In this document: piece after piece, positions 15,655-20,479 of the stretch
How positions within the stretch are numbered: the stretch's first letter is position 1
Layout: every line of letters begins with the position of its first letter
Source: CAVORB01 sp963736235
GTDB taxonomy: Bacteria; Pseudomonadota; Gammaproteobacteria; Chromatiales; Chromatiaceae
DNA: 20,479 nt
Direction: 5' to 3'
Assembly: GCA_963736235.1 (NCBI GenBank)
Contig: CAVTOR010000029.1
Location: 1-20,479 of the forward strand
Translations under genes and position numbers: made by a program
Notes under the pieces: model-generated
The model's database searches: none
What the model was told of the DNA's origin: nothing
Seen by the model: only the letters and a program-made list of their open reading frames with translations

Positions 15655-16712
15655 TCAAGCGACCGCCCGCTCGGTGCGATTGCACCAGACGTCCGCCCAG
15701 TCGATTCCCTTCGCACGTGCCGGTATCGGCCCCGGCGGCAGATGAACCGCTACCGGGATCCCACGTCCGAGCAGCCGCTCGCGCAGCGACAGCGCCGCCG
15801 CCTCGCCGGCGCCTGACCGATCCCGATCCGCCCAGACCACGACCAAGCGAGGTCTCCGCAGGCGGCTCCAGTCTCGCGAGGAGACCAGCCGATATCGCCG
15901 ACCAGACGGGCATGCCCGTTCTGCAGGTGTACCGCGAGCGCGGTCTCGATGCCTTCCGCGACGCCGAGTATCGGTCCAGGCGACGAATAGCCGGATGGCC
16001 CCGCCCGACCAACCGGTTACCGGGATAACCCATCAGCTTCTTCGGGGCCGGCACAGGGGCCTTGCGTCCGTCGGGTGCGAGGTACGTCCTGTGCACCGTC
16101 ACCGGCGTTCCGTCCGCGTCCGTCACCAGGGCCACCATCGCCGGGAAGCGGCCGACCAGCTGCGGCTCGTTGCTGCTCGTTGCGCTGCCAGTATCCCAGC
16201 TCGGGATGAAAGCGCACCACCTCGCCGTCCAGCTTGACCCCGGAGAGCCCCCTGTCGGCGAGATACGCCCGCAGCGGAGCCGCCCGACGGTCGGCCGGGT
16301 CAAGAGCCTGCTGCCAGACCCGGTTGAGGGCCTCGATCACCGATTCCCGGTCTCGCTCTTTAGGACGCGGATTCGGGGTGCGTACTCGTCTGGGCTCACA
16401 CACCCTGTCATCCGCCATGCCCAGCTCGTGCGCGACGGCCCGCAGCGCCTCCGGGAAGGACCAGCGGTTCACCCACATCAGCAGGGCGAAGCCGTCGGGG
16501 AAGGTCCCGCAGGTGTTGCAGACGCCCCCGCCGGTCAGATCCGCGTCGCGGAACAGTCGGAATCCGTCCGTGCCGCCGTGAACGGGACAGGGGACGTGCC
16601 GCCCGACGCGGCTCAGCGCGGTCTCCAACACCGGGGCGAGCGCCCCGAGTAGGTCGAGCCAACGGCCGGCCGCATGGGCACGCACCTCGCGCGCCTCGAT
16701 GTGCTTCTCCAT
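15655..16712 (-). pseudogene. Zinc-finger/Toprim primase-like gene, at least four frameshifts
   Basis: In the intact state this would be a plasmid/ICE-type primase-like protein. The start at 16712 (MEKHIEAREVRAHAAGRW) has AAGGAG seven bases upstream, overlapping the previous stop. The N-terminal zinc finger is visible as CPVHGGTDGF and VCNTCGTFPDGF. Then follow YWQRNE, RFPAMVALVTDADGTPVTVH, the Toprim glutamate motif GVAEGIETALAVHLQ and the DxD motif VVVWADRDRSG. These lie in different frames. Shifts are at 16165-16184 (a 10-bp tandem duplication), about 16000 (G4 run), about 15970, and about 15890. Each segment keeps its family signature, so decay is recent or partly sequence error. Confidence 0.78.
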
Positions 16713-16716
16713 GACC

Positions 16717-16923
16717 TTACTCCTTCGCGTCGATGCCATTGAGCGTCAGGCGCAGGACTTCGTTGTCGTCCGTCCCGTCCTGGTCCTCCAGGACGACGAA
16801 CGGGGTTCGGCCGCTGTAGTCCAGGTCGACGACCATGATGGCGGAGTCGTTGACCCACTCTACGCCAGCAACGAAGCCGGCGATCAGGTCGGGGCTGGCG
16901 CCCTCGATGCGGATCCTTTTCAT
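16717..16923 (-). CDS. Small acidic protein of unknown function (68 aa)
   Basis: Starts at the ATG at 16923 (MKRIRIEGASPDLIAGFVAG) with AGAGGAG upstream; the longer frame to 17001 lacks a ribosome site. The protein is acidic and predicted alpha/beta, ending VLRLTLNGIDAKE. Its stop lies four bases before the Toprim gene start, whose ribosome site overlaps this stop, so the two are coupled. A 7-bp hairpin, GCCCGGC/GCCGGGC with a three-base loop (16937-16953), stands directly before its ribosome site. I do not recognise the family. Confidence 0.7.
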   Translation of the reverse strand: MKRIRIEGASPDLIAGFVAGVEWVNDSAIMVVDLDYSGRTPFVVLEDQDGTDDNEVLRLTLNGIDAKE

Positions 16924-16977
16924 AGATCTCCTCTTGGCCCGGCGTTGCCGGGCGATGTTTCGGAAGGGGATTGCCGG

Positions 16978-17003
16978 CTGTGTCTCCCAAGAAGAGGACA
17001 CAG
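16978..17003 (-). promoter_or_regulatory. Inverted repeat upstream of the 68-aa gene
   Basis: CTGTGTC (16978-16984) faces GACACAG (16997-17003), a perfect 7-bp inverted repeat. The sequence resembles the GTGTGTCTCCT/AGGAGACACAC repeat at 19214-19243 but lies about 55 bases from the start codon, so it does not enclose this gene's own ribosome site. Confidence 0.35.
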
Positions 17004-17064
17004 GCCAGGTCGGGGGTGGAGGTCGGCCGGATGCCGACTTGCCGGTCCGTCGTGGCGGACTCCG

Positions 17065-17517
17065 CTATTGTTTGCCAAGGCCGTGCTCGGCGATCTCCAG
17101 CAGGCGGGAGACGGGGATCTCCTCGGTCGAGAAGGTACAATCGGTGTGCCGCACCGCGGCACTCCAGCGGACGCCGTCCGCGTAGCACGAGACCTGGTCG
17201 ATCTCCGTGCGTACCGGCTCGCCGGGGATCTCCTCGCCGTTCTCGTCCTCGCCCCAGGCATGGAAGTCCGGGCTGTAGTCGCAGTCGCCGATCTTGTAGA
17301 CGCCGAGGGTCCGGGCGGTCTCGCAGAGCTGCAGGAGACGGCGGGCTCGCTGGGGTGTGATGGTCAGGACGGCCCACTTGGGGACGTCCCAGGCATCCCG
17401 GCCCGCATGGCAGCGGAGCTGGAATGCGACCGCCCCGTCGGCGAGGGGCGCTTCGATGATGTTTCGGGCGTCGCCGTGGGAGGTTGGACCGCCGCGGCAG
17501 TCGTTTGGGTAGTTCAT
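17065..17517 (-). CDS. Conserved-looking ICE protein of unknown function (150 aa)
   Basis: Start at the ATG at 17517 (MNYPNDCRGGPTSHGDARNI), fixed by the structured leader and its GAGGTG ribosome site just upstream; the frame open to 17847 runs through the leader and is not coding. The protein is soluble and acidic, with WAVLTITPQRARRLLQLCE, DFHAWGEDENGEEIPGEPVR and a C-terminal FSTEEIPVSRLLEIAEHGL. It lacks signal peptide or membrane segments. It begins the transcription unit that continues with the 68-aa gene and the Toprim gene. Function unknown. Confidence 0.75.
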   Translation of the reverse strand: MNYPNDCRGGPTSHGDARNIIEAPLADGAVAFQLRCHAGRDAWDVPKWAVLTITPQRARRLLQLCETARTLGVYKIGDCDYSPDFHAWGEDENGEEIPGEPVRTEIDQVSCYADGVRWSAAVRHTDCTFSTEEIPVSRLLEIAEHGLGKQ

Positions 17518-17650
17518 GGTATGCACCTCTGATTCAGGGCGGGGAGGTGCGGCCCCGACCGGGGAGCATTCTCCCCAACGGGGTTTCGACGATCCCTCTC
17601 GCGAGGGGGAGTCTTCGGGCTGTGCTTGTAGGGCGCTCAGCTCGCGCCTC
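17518..17650 (-). promoter_or_regulatory. Structured leader cassette, copy D (before the 150-aa gene)
   Basis: Reading away from the start codon: anti-SD/SD repeat GCACCTC (17523-17529) with GAGGTGC (17544-17550); a quartet CCCC-GGGGAG-CTCCCC-GGGG (17553-17583); a tetraloop hairpin CCCTC-tcgc-GAGGG (17594-17607); and a palindrome GGCGC-N7-GCGCC (17632-17648). In the transcript the ribosome site can pair with the upstream strand of the first repeat. The palindrome begins 115 bases from the start codon, exactly as in copy A. Confidence 0.7.
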
Positions 17651-17717
17651 GACCCCCTCCGCACTGGAGTGGGATCACAAGACCTTTGCGCTCGGCACTT
17701 AAGCCCAATGCCGACCG

Positions 17718-17744
17718 AAAAGGTCCCGGGAGCGAGGCTCCCGG
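17718..17744 (-). terminator. Probable Rho-independent terminator after radC
   Basis: Stem CCGGGAGC (17726-17733) and GCTCCCGG (17737-17744) with a three-base loop. On the minus strand it is followed by GACC and TTTT (17721-17718). It separates the radC unit from the next leader. Confidence 0.5.
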
Positions 17745-17994
17745 AACAAGGCTTCCCAAGCGTGGACCGGCTGACGGCGGTGCGGAAGCTGCGGTCATCT
17801 TCGCGGATGACCATGCTCCTGCCCGCCTTGCGGCGCTGACCGGGCAACCCTTTCCGCGCCAGACGTGGCGGGAAACGAGCTGCTTCTTGTTGTGTTGATC
17901 CCTTGAGCAGTCCCGATCGCCGGCGCTTCTTCGGCCTGCCGCAGGGGAGCGCCTCCGCCCACTGGAGCGAAAGCGCTTCCCGGCGAGCTACTTC
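17745..17994. other. Gene-free stretch downstream of radC
   Basis: No supported gene; it is the 3' region between the radC stop and its terminator. Base composition is like the surroundings and I see no clear promoter. Confidence 0.4.
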
Positions 17995-18507
17995 TCAGAA
18001 CAGGCTTCGCGCCGCGAGCGAGACGCTGCCCTCTGTGGCGACTACCACGTGGTCGAGTACACGGATGTCAAGAAGCGACAGCGCGTCACGCAAACGATGC
18101 GTGATTCGCACGTCCGCCTGGCTTGGCTCGGCAACTCCTGAAGGATGGTTGTGCGCCACGATCAGCGCGGCCGCGTTGACCTGTATGGCACGACGTACGA
18201 CCTCGCGCGGGTGCACGCTGGCGCCATCGATGGTGCCCTGGAACAGCTCCTCCATTGCAATCAGGCGGTGCTTGCTGTCCAGGAAGAGGCAGACGAACAC
18301 CTCGTTAGGACGCTCGGCCAGATGCAGGCGCAGGTACGCCTGGGTCTGTTCGGGATTCTCGAGTGTCCGGCCCTTCTCGTGCTTGGCCGCCAGGACCCGC
18401 AGGGCAAGGTCCGTCAATGATTCGGCCTCGGATGCGGTCAGATCGTCGGGCTTGATTCCCGCAAAACGGTTCTCGCGCTCGACTAGGCGCAGTCGTGGCT
18501 GCTTCAT
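17995..18507 (-). CDS. radC: RadC-family JAB/MPN domain protein
   Basis: A 170-residue single-domain RadC as carried by many integrative elements; it lacks the N-terminal HhH region of chromosomal RadC. The JAMM metal site is complete: E86/E87 in AMEELFQGTID, H119-N-H121 with S124 in VAHNHPSGV, and D132. Metal-dependent isopeptidase-like or nuclease activity is expected from the fold, but the substrate of RadC proteins is uncertain and a DNA-repair role is disputed. The ATG at 18507 (MKQPRLRLVE) follows GAGGAG inside the leader repeat. The frame upstream to 18714 covers the leader and is not used. Confidence 0.92.
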   Translation of the reverse strand: MKQPRLRLVERENRFAGIKPDDLTASEAESLTDLALRVLAAKHEKGRTLENPEQTQAYLRLHLAERPNEVFVCLFLDSKHRLIAMEELFQGTIDGASVHPREVVRRAIQVNAAALIVAHNHPSGVAEPSQADVRITHRLRDALSLLDIRVLDHVVVATEGSVSLAARSLF

Positions 18508-18575
18508 GGTGTGGGTCTCCTCAGGTTGGCCGGAGGAGACACGGCTCCCCTCGGGGAGCGGACTCCCCGGTGGGG
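18508..18575 (-). promoter_or_regulatory. Structured leader, copy C (before radC)
   Basis: Perfect 8-bp repeat GTCTCCTC (18515-18522) with GAGGAGAC (18533-18540), whose start-proximal half holds the radC ribosome site on the minus strand. It is preceded by CTCCCC-GGGGAG-CTCCCC-GGGG (18545-18575). The leader fills the space between the 94-aa gene stop and the radC start, so it acts, if at all, inside the transcript. Confidence 0.7.
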
Positions 18576-18590
18576 TGAAAGGGTTTGGTT

Positions 18591-18875
18591 TCAGCGAAGG
18601 ATCAGCGGCGTCCCGGCGAGCCCGCAGTAGCCCCTCGGTTGGTCGTCGGCCCGGTAGCTGTCGGGCAGCTTCTCGGAGTCCATCCCGGCGTCCGCCCAGC
18701 GCCACGCCATGCACTGCTCGTGCAGGCAGGGCGCGAAGCCCGATACCGTCGGGATGGTCCCGTTGCCGAGCTGCCCCGGCGCGAAGGCGGCGGTCAGCTC
18801 GTCCATGGTCATGGTGCGGCGGCTGGTCCGCAGCGGGCAGCCGAGCTTCGCAGCCTCTTCTTGGGTGACGATCAC
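18591..18875 (-). CDS. Four-cysteine protein of unknown function (94 aa)
   Basis: Starts at a GTG at 18875 with AGGAGG six bases upstream, one base after the stop of the 23-aa ORF. Sequence opens MIVTQEEAAKLGCPLRTSRR. Four cysteines are in the pattern C13-P, C50-x4-C55-M-x-W-R-W and G-Y-C84-G-L-A-G. The C-x4-CMAWRW plus GYCGLAG arrangement recurs, as far as I know, in phage and ICE hypothetical proteins, and suggests a metal or Fe-S site; that is inference. The gene could also be the C-terminal part of a fusion with the 23-aa ORF if one base at the junction is wrong. Confidence 0.75.
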   Translation of the reverse strand: MIVTQEEAAKLGCPLRTSRRTMTMDELTAAFAPGQLGNGTIPTVSGFAPCLHEQCMAWRWADAGMDSEKLPDSYRADDQPRGYCGLAGTPLILR

Positions 18876-18876
18876 C

Positions 18877-18948
18877 TCACACCTCCTCGGCGGCCGTTGG
18901 ACGAACGCGGGGGAGGGCGCTGGTGTCGATGCAGTCGTGGTTGCTCAT
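18877..18948 (-). CDS. 23-residue small ORF with its own structured leader
   Basis: ATG AGC AAC at 18948 encodes MSNHDCIDTSALPRVRPTAA then EEV and TGA at 18879-18877. The CAGGAG ribosome site is six bases upstream, and the same leader architecture found before radC and two other genes lies in front of it (18951-19011). The stop is one base from the GTG of the 94-aa gene and overlaps its ribosome-site region, so it may be a leader peptide that couples translation. Alternatively it is the N-terminus of that protein, split by one extra base. No family recognised. Confidence 0.5.
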   Translation of the reverse strand: MSNHDCIDTSALPRVRPTAAEEV

Positions 18949-19011
18949 GGGCATCTCCTGGAACTGGGGAGACGCAACTGCCCCTGACGGGGAGATGCGT
19001 TCCCCGTGGGG
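18949..19011 (-). promoter_or_regulatory. Structured leader, copy B (before the 23-aa ORF)
   Basis: GCATCTCC (18951-18958) faces GGAGACGC (18968-18975). In the minus-strand RNA all eight positions pair, one as a G-U. The start-proximal half contains the GGAG ribosome site. A CCCC-GGGG-CCCC-GGGG quartet (18981-19011) precedes it, beginning nine bases after the stop of the 63-aa gene. Confidence 0.65.
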
Positions 19012-19019
19012 TCTGTGGC

Positions 19020-19211
19020 TCAGGCCGCGCAGCGGCGGTCGTACTCGCCGCGGGCGGCAAGCTCCTGGGTGATGCGCTTGAGAAGCGCGTTCGCCTCGGA
19101 GCGCCGCGCCGGGTTCGTCGCGCGGGCCTGGTAGACTCGTGCCCGGACGACCAGGATCGCCGAGCGGGTCGCGGATGCCAGCCAGGTGCTGAAGGTGTTG
19201 AGGTCGGTCAT
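19020..19211 (-). CDS. Small basic helical protein of unknown function (63 aa)
   Basis: ATG at 19211, with GGAG eight bases upstream inside a perfect 11-bp repeat; the frame is open to 19241 but that part is leader. Sequence opens MTDLNTFSTWLASATRSAIL and contains ANALLKRITQELAARGEYDR. It is predicted largely alpha-helical and basic, without a signal peptide. It is the first gene of the unit 63-aa, 23-aa, 94-aa, radC. Function unknown. Confidence 0.72.
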   Translation of the reverse strand: MTDLNTFSTWLASATRSAILVVRARVYQARATNPARRSEANALLKRITQELAARGEYDRRCAA

Positions 19212-19344
19212 CGGTGTGTCTCCTGTAAGATGAGGAGACACACGCCCCCGCTTCGGGGAGATGGTCTCCCCGTGGGGTGGTGGAATGGCGGCAGGAGCCG
19301 CCTCGTCGCAGGGCTGTTTTTGTGGGGCGCCCAGCTAGCGCCTT
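19212..19344 (-). promoter_or_regulatory. Structured leader cassette, copy A (before the 63-aa gene)
   Basis: Perfect 11-bp repeat GTGTGTCTCCT (19214-19224) with AGGAGACACAC (19233-19243); quartet CCCC-GGGGAG-CTCCCC-GGGG (19245-19277); tetraloop hairpin GGCGGC-agga-GCCGCC (19287-19302); palindrome GGCGC-N7-GCGCC (19326-19342). The outer part (19311-19343) matches copy D (17617-17649) at 28 of 33 positions, and hairpin and palindrome distances to the start codon equal those of copy D. Confidence 0.72.
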
Positions 19345-19558
19345 TCCTCGGTCTCACCAGGGAGAACCGAACGAAACCGCGTTGGCGCTGCCCCCTTGAA
19401 CGGAAGAGGCACCGCGAGCGCGTCTTCTCTGCACCATAGGCAATCGCGCCGCCATCCCGCAGGGGCGAAAGGCAACGAAAAGACGCCACCTTTCCCTCTC
19501 TGCACCGGGTCCGACCGACCCGCCCGGTTTCCCGGACGGACCGATCAGACCCCGGCTC
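19345..19558. other. Gene-free stretch between VWA gene stop and leader copy A
   Basis: No supported gene. A stem CCGCCCGG/CCGGACGG with a four-base loop (19520-19539, eight pairs in minus-strand RNA including one G-U, GAAA loop) lies 20 bases after the VWA stop. It lacks a T-tract. The promoter of the 63-aa/radC unit is probably here or in copy A, but I see no clear -10/-35. Confidence 0.4.
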
Positions 19559-20479
19559 TCAGGCGGCGGCCCCGACGAGCAGCCGCTCGGCCACGCCGAA
19601 CAGCTCACGCTTCAGGTCCTTCGCCTCCGTGACCTCGATGGCGGTCGGGAACAGGTGCTGCACGTCGATGCCGATGCCGACTCCCACCGTCTCGATCCCG
19701 GCCTGACGGCAGAGCGCCAGGAGCCGCAGCACCTCGGGCGGGTCGTCCGGCTCGCCGTCGGTGAGGACCATCACCAGCCGGCGTTCCTCACGGCAGGCGA
19801 GCAGATCCGCCGCGGCGTACCACAGGGCCTGTGCCATCGGCGTCCCGCCACGGGCGGCCTGGATGAAGGCACCGGCACACGCCCGTGGCGATTGTCCGTG
19901 CCGGACCATGCGGGTCACCCGGTCGGGCCGTCCCGCCTTCCCGGAAACGCGGTGACGGCCACCGTCACGCCGGGAATCCCGTCGAGCGCCAGCGCCAGGG
20001 CCAGCGCCGACTCCAGCGCGCTGCCGGCACGCGTGCCTGCCGTGCCGTCTTGCCGATGGACCGTCGCGTGCATCGACCCCGACAGATCCACCAGCAGGTG
20101 GACCGCCGTGTTGGGGGCGATGCGGTGGGTTCTGCGCGCGAAGATGCGCTCATCGGCCACCGCCACGCGGTGGAGCCGCCTCGGGTCCAGCCGCCGACCG
20201 CTGCTTCACCGATCGCGGGCGATCCATGCGGCTGGCCTGCACCAGGCCCTGCAGTCGGGCACTCAGCCGCGCCGATTCCGCCTGGACCCGGGCCAGCAGG
20301 CGCATACCCGCGAGGGCATTGCCGGCGAAGTCCTCGGGAAGGGGCAGCCGGACCGCGTTGGTCGCGGATGCCTCCGTGCCGAGCAGCTTGCCGACCTCGG
20401 TGAACAGGTCGCCGTCGCAGTCGCCGGCGCCCGCCGCCAGCACGGCGGCGAGGGCATCCTGCGGATCGGTGCCGTCGGT
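19559..20479 (-). pseudogene. CobT-like VWA-domain protein, two frameshifts, 5' end outside the window
   Basis: The C-terminal part of a VWA protein like the CobT-type subunits that work with CobS/MoxR-type AAA ATPases and are common on conjugative elements. The MIDAS site is complete across the fragments: DLSGSM (DxSxS), the Thr in GGTPMAQAL and the Asp in VLTDGEPDD. Three frames are used: from the window edge to about 20190 (ending VKQRSAAG), then LDPRRLHRVAVADERIFARR to about 19940, then TRMVRHGQSPRAC to the stop at 19559. The joins need one base removed (or two added) near 20195 and one base added in the GGAAGG run near 19940. No start is present in the window; the frame is open to position 20479. 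Confidence 0.8.

Noticed and set aside
16165..16184. Tandem repeat as a possible regulatory iteron
   Set aside because: It lies inside coding sequence, and removing one copy restores the Toprim reading frame, so it is a duplication mutation.
15446..16303. 285-residue minus-strand open frame as one gene
   Set aside because: Only its first part (RFPAMVALVTDADG and nearby) is Toprim-gene sequence; the rest is out-of-frame reading through the true C-terminus and the terminator.
19520..19539. Strong stem with GAAA loop after the VWA gene as a terminator
   Set aside because: No T-tract follows on the minus strand, so I list it only as a hairpin in the gene-free stretch.
1..20479. CRISPR array, tRNA or rRNA gene, integrase or attachment site
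   Set aside because: I saw no regularly spaced repeats with spacers, no tRNA cloverleaf or rRNA-like sequence, and no tyrosine or serine recombinase in any frame.

Overview
The window is GC-rich bacterial DNA that reads as part of a conjugative element (an integrative conjugative element or conjugative plasmid) from a gammaproteobacterium-like host. The host is an inference from composition and gene families; no chromosomal marker is present. Gene content and order resemble the F-type (MPF_F) transfer systems of the SXT/R391 and IncA/C group.

Positions 1-9207 (+ strand) hold a tightly packed mating-pair-formation operon: pilin (traA), a stand-alone RRXRR/PLMP-domain miniprotein, traC ATPase, a TrbI-like membrane protein, an unknown exported protein, a TraF/TrhF-type S26 peptidase, a TrbC-TraW fusion, traU and traN. 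Nearly all junctions overlap (several ATGA overlaps), which indicates translational coupling. Positions 9208-9632 are non-coding and structured. A frameshifted DDE transposase follows (9633-11113).

Positions 11376-14058 are accessory cargo: an intact ParD/ParE toxin-antitoxin pair, a YecA/UPF0149 protein with a SEC-C tail, and on the minus strand a DUF6398 protein and a small winged-helix protein. An ISAs1-family element occupies 14069-15280, bounded by a perfect 10-bp target duplication; its transposase is frameshifted near the C-terminus.

From 15594 to the end the minus strand carries element-maintenance genes, in transcription order: a CobT-like VWA protein (5' part beyond the window, frameshifted), a 63-aa protein, a 23-aa small ORF, a four-cysteine 94-aa protein, RadC (JAB/MPN), a terminator, a 150-aa protein, a 68-aa protein, and a zinc-finger/Toprim primase-like gene broken by at least four frameshifts, ending at a bidirectional terminator.

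The most striking non-coding signal is here. Four of these genes (19211, 18948, 18507 and 17517 starts) share one leader architecture: a CCCC/GGGG/CCCC/GGGG block, then an anti-Shine-Dalgarno/Shine-Dalgarno inverted repeat just before the start codon, with sequence that differs between copies while pairing is kept. Two copies extend to a roughly 130-bp cassette with a further hairpin and a GGCGC-N7-GCGCC palindrome at identical distances from the start codon.

At least ten frameshifts interrupt otherwise well-conserved reading frames (traA, trbI, both transposases, Toprim gene, VWA gene). Many are single-base changes in G/C-rich runs, so sequence error and true gene decay both need to be considered.
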